A DNA stretch of 9,303 nucleotides from JBCBRD01 sp039819885 (lineage in GTDB: Bacteria; Pseudomonadota; Alphaproteobacteria; Rhizobiales; Hyphomicrobiaceae). Location of the stretch: positions 1 through 9,303 of the forward strand of contig JBCBRD010000130.1 of the NCBI GenBank assembly GCA_039819885.1. The letters are read 5' to 3'. A program made the translations under genes and the position numbers. Shown here piece by piece: positions 1-6,323 of this stretch. Numbering within the stretch: position 1 is the first letter of the stretch; each line of letters starts with the position of its first letter. Below the pieces are notes generated by a model. That model saw only the letters and a program-made list of their open reading frames with translations. It was not told where the DNA came from and did no database searches.

Positions 1-1
1 G

Positions 2-601
2 GAACGGGTGTGGCGGATCCGTCGGGAACTTCATTTTTAAAAGGCATCGGCATCATACTTCGGCTTTCCGTTCGATCACGCCGCCATCACGAAGTCAGTT
101 GATGCGGCCGTTGAAGGGGCTGGCCGAGGGCGGCGTTTGAGAGTTCGATTGACTGTGAATGAGGACGGCTCGCCGCACGTCACGACGACGCACTTGGGAC
201 CGGCACCGCAAGACCCTGTCATGCGATACGTGCTTTCGCCGACGCGGCTGAATAGCGCTAACCCGTTTCTCTTTCACAAGACCACCAGACGCGAGCTCTA
301 TGATGACGAGTGGGCGCATTACTCAGAAACGGTTGGGTCTGACGAGGTCGTATACCTCAATGAGGATGGCATGTTGGCCGAGGGTAGCCGGACAACGATT
401 TTTATTGAGCGCGATGGGGTGTTGTTGACGCCCCCGCTTGGCGCGGGACTGTTGCCCGGCGTATTGCGGTCGCATTTGATCTTGCAAGGGCGTGCCGTAG
501 AGCATCCTCTAACGTTGGATGATCTCAAGTCAGCAGCGCAGGCCTTCTTGGGCAATTCGGTGCGGGGTTTGGTCCGGGCTGAACCGCTGAAGGTTCGATA
601 A
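2..601 (+). pseudogene. PabC-like 4-amino-4-deoxychorismate lyase domain (class IV aminotransferase), 5'-truncated by the window and interrupted by an in-frame stop
   Basis: This is the PLP-dependent fold-type IV domain that converts aminodeoxychorismate to p-aminobenzoate and pyruvate in folate synthesis; in alphaproteobacteria it is often fused behind PabB. The longest open part starts at a TTG at 137 (154 residues). In that numbering, K48 in FHKTTRR is the expected PLP lysine, E82 lies in LAEGSRTTIF, and GLLPGVLR (104-111) and FLGNSVRGL (137-145) match the family's C-terminal signatures. Homology continues upstream of 137 in the same frame (KASASYFGFPFD from 41), but TAA at 38-40 falls where family members have the Leu of the RHLxRL helix, and IRREL precedes it. 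No ATG, GTG or TTG lies between that stop and 137. I read it as a degraded gene, one T-to-A change from TTA, although a sequencing error or a real upstream PabB end cannot be excluded. Assignment to the family is firm; pseudogene status is less so. Confidence 0.7.
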
Positions 602-709
602 CTCGCGGGTGATTTAGCGGCCGAATTTGCTGCGGTGAGAGGTTTCGAATGTTCGGTTTGAATGGTGCGCGAGCGATTGGGGGTCTGCGCGCTACAGTGT
701 CGTGTGCGG

Positions 710-991
710 TCAATTCCGCACGGGTGTTACCGTGCCTTGTAAATTGCTCGGCTCACGCTTTGGCTGGTTCTCAACGTTCCCGCCTTCGACCGATTTCTCA
801 CGGTCTCTGGTCGTGACTTGGAACTCACCACCGATACCATTTGTGCCCATTGTGCTGATGCCTCCCCCGTACAAGGCAGCCATCAAGAACCCGAACGCTG
901 CAGCCGTGAGGAGCATCGTAGCGGCAGCCTCCCGGATCGATCTGCGAACGCGGCGAGAGAAGTGGAGGTTAGTAAATGGCTGTTGCATCAT
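710..991 (-). CDS. Small single-pass membrane protein, unknown function
   Basis: No family is recognised. The frame gives about 93 residues. A basic N-terminus (FSRRVRRSIRE, roughly residues 11-21) comes first, then one hydrophobic helix (TMLLTAAAFGFLMAALYGG, about 25-43), then a polar, Gly/Asn/Glu/Lys-rich tail with no Cys. This is the layout of a type II anchor with an exported tail. Codon choice in this frame is G/C-rich at third positions, like the real genes nearby, and better than any overlapping frame. The start is uncertain. Tandem ATGs at 991 and 988 keep the basic segment but have only weak ribosome-site pairing. An internal ATG at 916 sits 11 bases after GGGAGG and would give 68 residues beginning at the helix. 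The frame is also open upstream to 1090, but that extension looks unlike a protein start. It lies 270 bases downstream of the 58-residue gene on the same strand. Confidence 0.5.
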   Translation of the reverse strand: MMQQPFTNLHFSRRVRRSIREAAATMLLTAAAFGFLMAALYGGGISTMGTNGIGGEFQVTTRDREKSVEGGNVENQPKREPSNLQGTVTPVRN

Positions 992-1105
992 CACTAGACT
1001 TAAGCACCATAGATTGATCAACAACCAGTGTACCCATGGCCGCGCGACAAGTCGGCACATGAACAATTTGCATTGAAGCTTGACACCCATAAAAACGAGC
1101 GAAGG

Positions 1106-1121
1106 CCCTGGTGTGCCAGGG
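1106..1121 (-). terminator. Possible weak terminator hairpin downstream of the 58-residue gene
   Basis: CCCTGG (1106-1111) and CCAGGG (1116-1121) form a perfect 6-bp stem around the loop TGTG. Read on the minus strand, a run of five T follows (plus-strand A 1091-1095), but about ten bases after the stem rather than directly, so termination would be inefficient. It sits between two same-strand small membrane-protein genes. Confidence 0.25.
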
Positions 1122-1261
1122 TATTTCCGTTGATCTGTAAGAGGGCGGCTGCGGCCGTTTCCATCGTATTGCGTTGACGGTTGGCGATGTCAACCTGGAT
1201 CGGTCCAGATGTCGTTGGCAGGATCGGTTGAGTTCGAAAATCTTGCGTGCCAGCGCAGCTT

Positions 1262-1438
1262 TCAGAGGGCGCGCATGAGGCAGCCCAGCAACAAAATGAC
1301 ATGGGCAGTCAGGAGCACCCAGAACTCGTTGCCCTGAAGCAGCGGAATTTCCGCATTAAAGAACTTGGTGATTAACACCGTGACCGTCAAAACCACAGTG
1401 AGCAAGAAGGTGATGATACCCGGAGCTTTGAGACCCAT
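1262..1438 (-). CDS. 58-residue two-helix inner-membrane protein, unknown function
   Basis: A short reading frame of 58 residues starting MGLKAPGIITFLLTV. It holds two hydrophobic helices (about 7-24 and 39-55) joined by a short polar link, ITKFFNAEIPLLQGNE, and ends LMRAL. A lysine before helix 1 and an arginine after helix 2 put both ends in the cytoplasm by the positive-inside rule. The start is well supported: AGGA (plus-strand TCCT, 1448-1451) lies 9 bases before the ATG. From memory, short proteins of this design recur in Hyphomicrobiales as conserved hypotheticals, but I know of no assigned role. It lies 268 bases downstream of the large envelope-protein gene on the same strand. A perfect 6-bp hairpin with a 4-base loop about 140 bases beyond its stop could mark its transcript end. 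Confidence 0.72.
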   Translation of the reverse strand: MGLKAPGIITFLLTVVLTVTVLITKFFNAEIPLLQGNEFWVLLTAHVILLLGCLMRAL

Positions 1439-1706
1439 CGTTTTCGATCCTGTTGGCGCGCCACTGCGCGTTTTGGTTTCATCGGCTTTCAGTTTGGATA
1501 CGCGCTGAAATTTCCGAAGCGGTCCAAGACTTTGAATGGCTGTAAACTGATTCTGGTGCTGAACCTAAGCGAGGCGCGCAGGACTACGCCGGTGTTGTTC
1601 TGGATACAACCCTTTGTGGTGACTTCGCCGGAAGTGCGATGCGTGGTGGCCACCACCAGTCGACTGGGCCGCGCCCTGGGCATTTCACCTTGGTATTGCT
1701 GCCACG

Positions 1707-3554
1707 TTACCCTGGGGTGGCCGCCTCGTTGGGTGGCGGCCTTTTGCGTGCCGGGCGGGCGAAGAGCCGACGTAGCATCAAAAGCAGGATGATGATCGCT
1801 GCGAAGGCTGCGACCAACGAGATGGGATGTTTTTCAGCGACAAGTATCGGTGAGATCTGACCTTCAAAACCCAACTTCAAATCCTGCCATGTGGCCACGG
1901 GATCAAACAGTTTCTGGTTACGCAGCATCATCTCAACGGCTGCACTTTGGTCGGAACTTGCCACAACCGCGTTTCTCACCCGTTGTGAGGCTAAGATCTG
2001 CATTTTGCCGGGTGCCGTTGCGACTGCGTTTAGCACACGGGCTCTGGGGGCTTCTCCCAGCCCTGTCAGATAACTGGCCAGCGTGGTTAGTTCATCCACG
2101 GTGAGGCTGCGCGCGAGCCCTTGCAGCTTATCCGGTGACAGTTCGAACAGACTTTCTCTAGCGGTGCTTTTCAACTGTGAGATACGGGTGATGGCAACGC
2201 GATCGTTCAAAGCGAAAACGCGATCGAGCGATGTGGCCGTGAAGTCTTGTGGTCTAGCATCCTTGTAAATTCCGTAGTCGACGATTTGATTGAGGCGCGA
2301 TCCCGCCAATGTCGACCAGCGCAGCGCTGTATCAATCGATTGTTTTTCGCGCGCGATCTGCATCGCGGTGTCCGGCAACTGACGGACGGCTTGACGTAGC
2401 GTGCCATCGGACAGCCTTTTGAAAACACCGGCCTCTCCTTCGCGTGACAATGTGAGCGAAACGACTTCATCGAGCCTGCCGAGTTCGTCCGCGCGCAGCC
2501 CGTCGAGGAACCCACGAAAGCCTTTGTCGCGTTCGGCGAATTCGACCGACTTTGCATGAGCTGATTTGAATTCGCGCCAGATTTCGACCACTTGGTCGGC
2601 GGTTTGTGCTGCGATCGTCCCGACTTGATTTTCGATCTGGGTCTTCATTGCACTGGCAATTTCTTCGCGGACTTTTTCCTTTGTCGCGGGAGCCTTCATT
2701 TCGTTTGCGATGATGGGCAGAACGCCATAACGCAGATCCCAGATGTCTTTAGCGATCAAAACGACGCCAACACCACCAGCAACGACTGAGACCAACCTTG
2801 CCAGAATGCTCCCTACAAGGCGTTGGCCAACGCTGCGTGCCAAGTTCGCCAATTGGCGGCGGATGAGCAGGATCGCGACACCTGCAACGCCACCACCCGA
2901 TTGCTTGAGTACAGAGCCCGATTCGACGCTGGCCCCGCCAGTTGCCTCTTGGCCTTGTAGCTTAGCGCTTGCATCTGATGTCACGGCATCGGCGATTGTG
3001 GAGCCATAACGATTTCCCAGGAAAGCACGGACGCATTGGGCTGCGGGATTGGCGGCATCGGCACTGGCATAATCAATGCGCTCACCAACTTGGCGACCGA
3101 CGCCAACGGCCATGACCTCCAATGCCTCTTTCATAGCATCTGATCGGTAGACTCGCTCAGCAACCTCGGTTGCAAGCTTTTGAGCTTCTTTCTGGTAGGC
3201 CAAGGACTGAAGCAGTGCGCCCCAACTGCTTTGTTTGCGGACTTCAGCAACGGCGATATCGACGCGCTGATTTAGGACCTGGTCAATATCCGCGCGGCGC
3301 CATTCGTTTGCGACGACGGCCGGGTAGTCCACCGTCTCAAGACCGTCTTTCAGTGCTTTGAGTGTGATCGCCTCGATTGCTTTACGGAAGTCAGTTTCGT
3401 TTTGCGATTGGCACGCAGCGTATTCGTCTTTTGAGAGTGCGGCGGCGCTGCTCAATTGTGTGGTCTGTGCGTGGGCGAAGGTGTGGAGTGTCGGGCTAAG
3501 GCCGATGGTCAAAGTCAGTGCCCAGGACACACAAAGATTTGGAATGCTGCGCAC
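1707..3554 (-). CDS. Large exported membrane-anchored protein, unknown family (615 residues)
   Basis: I do not recognise a family. The GTG start at 3554 is chosen because AGGAG lies 10 bases upstream and a signal peptide follows at once (hydrophobic about residues 9-27, ending FAHA at 26-29, probable cleavage before Q30). A longer frame reaches 3881 but its first 109 codons do not look like protein. Residues 31-215 are polar, rich in Ala, Glu, Gln and Arg, and probably helical. A hydrophobic pair follows: GVAGVAILLI (222-231) and a stronger helix (about 247-268), separated by the basic stretch RRQLANLARSVGQR. Residues 280-560 are again charged and helical, with two Glu/Arg-rich blocks (about 291-420 and 455-530). 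A C-terminal helix (about 579-596) is followed by the basic tail RRLFARPARKRP. Positive-inside reasoning gives two periplasmic domains joined by a membrane hairpin, with a cytoplasmic tail. Cys are few (8, 48, 174). No catalytic motif is visible. Confidence 0.85.
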   Translation of the reverse strand: MRSIPNLCVSWALTLTIGLSPTLHTFAHAQTTQLSSAAALSKDEYAACQSQNETDFRKAIEAITLKALKDGLETVDYPAVVANEWRRADIDQVLNQRVDIAVAEVRKQSSWGALLQSLAYQKEAQKLATEVAERVYRSDAMKEALEVMAVGVGRQVGERIDYASADAANPAAQCVRAFLGNRYGSTIADAVTSDASAKLQGQEATGGASVESGSVLKQSGGGVAGVAILLIRRQLANLARSVGQRLVGSILARLVSVVAGGVGVVLIAKDIWDLRYGVLPIIANEMKAPATKEKVREEIASAMKTQIENQVGTIAAQTADQVVEIWREFKSAHAKSVEFAERDKGFRGFLDGLRADELGRLDEVVSLTLSREGEAGVFKRLSDGTLRQAVRQLPDTAMQIAREKQSIDTALRWSTLAGSRLNQIVDYGIYKDARPQDFTATSLDRVFALNDRVAITRISQLKSTARESLFELSPDKLQGLARSLTVDELTTLASYLTGLGEAPRARVLNAVATAPGKMQILASQRVRNAVVASSDQSAAVEMMLRNQKLFDPVATWQDLKLGFEGQISPILVAEKHPISLVAAFAAIIILLLMLRRLFARPARKRPPPNEAATPG

Positions 3555-3564
3555 GCTTTCACGG

Positions 3565-3569
3565 CTCCT
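3565..3569 (-). promoter_or_regulatory. Ribosome binding site that fixes the GTG start of the 615-residue gene
   Basis: AGGAG on the minus strand (CTCCT on plus) ends 10 bases before GTG 3554. Together with the signal peptide directly downstream it favours this start over the far upstream ATG at 3881. Confidence 0.6.
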
Positions 3570-3853
3570 GACTGGCTTCCAACTGGTCTTTCGACCTGAT
3601 CCGCGTCCGCATGCCTCGGTTCGGAGCCATGCTGCAACGCCTGCTTCTAAGGGTTTTACAACACCATCAGGCATTAACCATGACAATGTCTTGTCGATTG
3701 CGACAGTCCCATTCCGCGATCCAGTGAAACTGTCTTTCGTGTGCAGGCGCAACACTGATTTTAGGGGCTTTGAGCGTCTTTTCACGCACATCGGTGGTCT
3801 CTGGAGGTGGGGAGAACCTCTATCGTTTTGCCTGATTGCGCCATCTAGTTGGT

Positions 3854-3885
3854 TGCAGCGCAGCAGCCCAAAATGCTGCACTGCA
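3854..3885. repeat. Imperfect inverted repeat / hairpin
   Basis: TGCAGCGCAGC (3854-3864) pairs with GCTGCACTGCA (3875-3885) with one C-A mismatch, around a 10-base loop. No T-run follows on either strand, so it is not a standard terminator. It sits about 300 bases upstream of the minus-strand 615-residue gene, where it could be a protein-binding or RNA-folding element in the leader. Confidence 0.4.
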
Positions 3886-4334
3886 GCGTGAGGTAGGTTT
3901 CAGATGTGTAACAATCAAAAATACGTGTAATAACTTTGGTTTGAGATCTTTTTTTAATTTTTAATAATATCAATGATTTGGGAGGAATCTCGCGATTGCG
4001 GCATCCTGCCATATCGTAATTTCGGTACCATATGAGCGACAACACGCGTCGAAGTTGCGGCAGCAATATCCAAGGGCTGTAGGGTTTTGGATGCGTTCAA
4101 ATCTGAGCATAACGCGCGCGGCTAGACTATTGGGTTGGCCTTATTCTGTGGGCTTATCGACAGCAGCTGGGTTTGGCGCATTTTTGGTTATTTGCGCTCT
4201 GTAACCCTTGAGACAGAAAGGTCATGGAAACTGTGTCAGGTCATACTGACCCCAAGTGACGCATTGGGGGGCGACGTTTGAGCCAGCGGATTTAACGATC
4301 TGGGCCATTCAGCGCCTGAAAATCAGAAAGAGCT

Positions 4335-4363
4335 TTGCTCGTTTTGGTTTTGTCGCGTAAAAC
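4335..4363 (+). promoter_or_regulatory. Candidate sigma70-type promoter for the hydrolase gene
   Basis: TTGCTC (4335-4340) and TAAAAC (4358-4363) are separated by exactly 17 bases. This would start transcription about 30 bases before the hydrolase ATG at 4398. The -10 departs from TATAAT at the third and sixth positions, so this is a reasonable but unproven match. The leader shows only a weak ribosome site. Confidence 0.4.
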
Positions 4364-4397
4364 TTATGGTGATGCTTGAGCGGGTGCAGTTAACGCT

Positions 4398-5294
4398 ATG
4401 AATAACAATGTAAAAACTTCAGACCCATTCGGAGGTCTCCGCTACGAAGGTGGTTCGGTTGGCATTTTGCTGCTGCACAGCCTCGGCGGGGCGCCGATGG
4501 AGCTTAAGTATCTCGCTCAGGGGTTGGCGCGCTGCGGTTATACGGTCAGCTGCCCAGTCATCCCTGGCATGAGCCATGGCACTGATGTCCTGGGTCTTTC
4601 CCGCTGGAACGACTGGTATGCCAGCGCTGAGGCTCAGCTCGATGACATGCGCAAAACCTGCGATACGGTCATGGTGGGCGGATTGTCAGCGGGGTCGATT
4701 ATGGCGCTTAAGCTCGCGGCTGAGCGTCCGAATGATGTGGAAGGTGTTCTTGTTTGTGCGCCAACTTTGAAGCCGAATGGCTGGTCCATCCCTTGGACTT
4801 TCAATCTGTTCGGCCTGGTCTGGCAGCGCTGGTGTGCGCGGCTGTTCCAATTCCGTCAACGCGCGCCTTACGGCATCAAAGACGAGCGTTTGCGCAACTT
4901 CATGATTGAAGCGAGCCGCGCAGGGAACCGCTCGATCGAAGACCTTTATTCGCGCAATGGCGGCATGGTTCTTCAGTTTCGCAAATTGGTCATGAACGTG
5001 AAACGGCGTCTGGGTCAGGTCACGCATCCGACCTTGATCGTGCATCCGCGCGAAGATGATCAGAGCCATCTCAAGAATGCTTTGACGATCCAGGCGCGTC
5101 TTGGCGGGCCAGTTGAGTCGATTGTTCTCGATGATTCCTATCACATGGTGACACTGGATCGGCAGCGGGACGTTGTCCTTGATCGCTCTATCGATTTTGT
5201 CGCGCGGTTGGTCGGCAAGGTGGAAGCCCGCCGTGCTCGCAATGCGCCACGGATTGCCCGCCCAAAGCTGGTTTCAACGGTTGCTGCCGAGTAG
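4398..5294 (+). CDS. Alpha/beta-hydrolase, carboxylesterase/lipase type
   Basis: A cytoplasmic serine hydrolase of 298 residues, with no signal peptide. The core matches the Est30-like carboxylesterase and monoacylglycerol-lipase group. GILLLHSLGG (22-31) is the oxyanion-hole loop after strand 3. VGGLSAGS (93-100) is the nucleophile elbow with Ser97. PTLIVHPREDD (211-221) supplies the acidic residue (D220 or D221), and DDSYHMVTLD (245-254) supplies catalytic His249. A lid-like insert rich in Trp and Phe (about 129-200) would shape an acyl or ester pocket. The tail after 273 is basic (RRARNAPRIARPK) and longer than usual. The start at 4398 is preferred because a stop (4377-4379) closes the frame just upstream and the fold begins about 18 residues in. 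It appears to be a single-gene unit, with its own promoter candidate and a strong terminator. The substrate cannot be told from sequence. Confidence 0.88.
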   Translation: MNNNVKTSDPFGGLRYEGGSVGILLLHSLGGAPMELKYLAQGLARCGYTVSCPVIPGMSHGTDVLGLSRWNDWYASAEAQLDDMRKTCDTVMVGGLSAGSIMALKLAAERPNDVEGVLVCAPTLKPNGWSIPWTFNLFGLVWQRWCARLFQFRQRAPYGIKDERLRNFMIEASRAGNRSIEDLYSRNGGMVLQFRKLVMNVKRRLGQVTHPTLIVHPREDDQSHLKNALTIQARLGGPVESIVLDDSYHMVTLDRQRDVVLDRSIDFVARLVGKVEARRARNAPRIARPKLVSTVAAE

Positions 5295-5322
5295 TTCGGC
5301 TTTCAGCCAACGGTTTTCTTGG

Positions 5323-5351
5323 ATCGGGCGATGGCTTGTCGCCCGATTTTC
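5323..5351 (+). terminator. Rho-independent terminator of the hydrolase gene
   Basis: ATCGGGCGA (5323-5331) and TCGCCCGAT (5339-5347) form a perfect 9-bp GC-rich stem with a 7-base loop, followed immediately by TTTC. It starts 28 bases after the hydrolase stop. Read on the minus strand the same stem has no T-run behind it, so it would only weakly stop transcription from the convergent gene. Confidence 0.88.
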
Positions 5352-5403
5352 ATTTGTGATTTCACAGACATTGCTTGTCAGGGTGCTTAGGCCAGTTTCG
5401 CGC

Positions 5404-5946
5404 TTAACCAGCCCGGGCTGCGATCGGTGCATCGCAACGCTTGAGGTTGTCTGGTGCGCGGCGCCACATAAGCGTTTTACCCAATAGCTTCATGCTGAGA
5501 TAACCTCGAACCGCCAATTGGGATTTGCCCGCAGTGCGAACTTCGGCGTTGTAAGCCTTGCCGACCTTGGGATCATAAACCCAACCGCTGTCCAAAGACC
5601 CGTCTGCTTGCCTGGCCAGTTTTCCAAGGACCTGCAAGCCGCAAATGGGTTGATTGCGTCTAGTCGGTTCTGGATTGTAGATATCCTTCAGTGGTTGACC
5701 TTTGTCATTGTTTGGATTGCTCAACCACACAATGTGACCGCAAAACTGTGGTCCACAAGGTTTGATTTCCACGGCGCCTTTGCCGGTGTCGTCATACCAA
5801 ATGCCAATCTCTGGGGCGCCACCAACACCAGGGTTGCCCTGCGCTGCGACGTTTGGCGACAGAGCCATGGTGCCTTGCACCATAGCACATGCAAAGGCGA
5901 TCCTCACGGCTCGGTTTGGCTGACAAATAAGGTTTTTCACGTTCAC
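5404..5946 (-). CDS. DUF2147 family secreted protein
   Basis: A 180-residue exported protein. The signal peptide is basic at Arg12 and Arg15, hydrophobic at about 16-30, and likely cut near NVAA-QG (about 35/36). The mature part matches DUF2147: GIWYDDTGKGAVEIKPCG (48-65), then FCGHIVWL (68-75), DKGQPLKDIYNP (81-92), ICGL (101-104), GWVYDPKVGKAYNAEV (121-136) and LAVRGYLSMKLLGKTLMWRR (144-163). Conserved Cys 64, 69 and 102 are present and could form a disulfide in the periplasm. The family is a small beta-rich domain common in proteobacteria without an agreed biochemical role. The GTG at 5946 is chosen because AAGAGGG lies 8 bases upstream; a GTG at 5955 overlaps that ribosome site. It converges on the hydrolase gene and diverges from the exporter operon. 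Confidence 0.88.
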   Translation of the reverse strand: MNVKNLICQPNRAVRIAFACAMVQGTMALSPNVAAQGNPGVGGAPEIGIWYDDTGKGAVEIKPCGPQFCGHIVWLSNPNNDKGQPLKDIYNPEPTRRNQPICGLQVLGKLARQADGSLDSGWVYDPKVGKAYNAEVRTAGKSQLAVRGYLSMKLLGKTLMWRRAPDNLKRCDAPIAARAG

Positions 5947-5954
5947 GGCACTCA

Positions 5955-5961
5955 CCCTCTT
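5955..5961 (-). promoter_or_regulatory. Ribosome binding site deciding the DUF2147 start
   Basis: AAGAGGG on the minus strand lies 8 bases before GTG 5946 and abuts the alternative GTG 5955. The spacing argues for 5946, which removes three residues from the longest frame. Confidence 0.6.
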
Positions 5962-6089
5962 CGTGACGAACTAAGACTGTATAAGCCTGTACAACCAGGG
6001 TAATAGTTGGGCAGCCCTTACGGACCTTCTATTAGCGGTTGCTGGCTCGGGAACCAAACTGAAAACCAAAAAATGGTATCCGCCGAGAA

Positions 6090-6128
6090 AATGCCAATTA
6101 CACGAAAGACGTTTTAATTTGAGGCATT
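6090..6128. repeat. Nested inverted repeat, possible operator or RNA hairpin
   Basis: AATGCC (6090-6095) pairs with GGCATT (6123-6128), and directly inside it AATTA (6096-6100) pairs with TAATT (6115-6119). There is a 3-base bulge on one side and a 14-base loop. No T-run follows. Its place between divergent genes suggests a binding site or structured leader, but it may be chance. Confidence 0.35.
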
Positions 6129-6311
6129 ACTTGGCCTTACGTTAACCGAATGAAAGTGGCGTACCAATATGATTCTATTGAATCGCAGACAACCGACAAA
6201 AAAGTGCTTTCGCCATTTGCACATTATTCCCGATCGTTCAATTGGCAACGAAACGGCTGTTTAGAGCCAACCTAAGTTTGTATTTGTGCCTGCTTTATCG
6301 GGCAGTCTGCT

Positions 6312-6317
6312 GGAGAG
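6312..6317 (+). promoter_or_regulatory. Strong ribosome binding site of the exporter operon
   Basis: GGAGAG ends 6 bases before ATG 6324. It selects this ATG over the out-of-frame ATG at 6320. Confidence 0.65.
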
Positions 6318-6323
6318 AAATGA

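Larger units (their letters stand above)
3555..4397. other. 843-base non-coding region between divergent genes
   Basis: This region separates the minus-strand envelope protein from the plus-strand hydrolase and must hold the promoters of both. An imperfect inverted repeat (3854-3864 with 3875-3885) lies roughly in the middle. The stretch 3898-3980 is clearly AT-rich, with runs of T and A unlike the surrounding coding DNA. A TGACC/GGTCA palindromic patch occurs at 4235-4251. A tiny frame of 37 codons (4091-4204, plus) has AGGG six bases before its ATG and a hydrophobic C-terminal half, but it is too short to call. The longer frames here lack codon bias and protein-like composition. I see no RNA gene. 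Confidence 0.6.
5947..6323. other. 377-base divergent intergenic region with inverted repeats
   Basis: This region holds the promoters of the minus-strand DUF2147 gene and the plus-strand exporter operon. I could not find a clean -35/-10 pair for either. It contains a nested inverted repeat at 6090-6128 and a TTGGC/GCCAA pair at 6242-6270, about 55 bases upstream of the permease start. The stretch is AT-richer than its flanks and has no protein-like frame. Confidence 0.55.

Noticed and set aside
704..721. GTGCGG/CCGCAC hairpin at the end of the small membrane-protein gene
   Set aside because: The 6-bp stem spans the stop codon, but no T-run follows on either strand, so it is not a credible terminator.
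702..1076. Plus-strand open frame of 124 codons
   Set aside because: The opposite strand has the better frame, with a basic segment plus membrane helix and suitable codon bias. This one reads as its shadow.
1532..1792. Plus-strand open frame of 86 codons in the gap before the 615-residue gene's end
   Set aside because: It runs into the 3' end of the minus-strand gene, is Cys/Trp/Arg-rich without domain pattern, and lacks a convincing ribosome site.
3555..3881. N-terminal extension of the 615-residue gene to an ATG at 3881
   Set aside because: The extra 109 codons lack protein-like composition and precede a clear signal peptide, which should be at the N-terminus. A GTG with AGGAG lies directly before it.
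3358..3891. Plus-strand open frame of 177 codons
   Set aside because: It overlaps the signal-peptide region of the minus-strand gene antisense, has no domain pattern or ribosome site, and is Cys/Arg/Ser-rich, as antisense shadows tend to be.
5354..5365. TGTGA-TT-TCACA palindrome resembling a CRP/FNR site
   Set aside because: CRP-type sites need about six bases between the arms. Here there are two, and it lies downstream of genes rather than at a promoter.
5518..6003. Plus-strand open frame of 161 codons opposite the DUF2147 gene
   Set aside because: It is antisense to a gene with clear family motifs and shows no recognisable protein features of its own.
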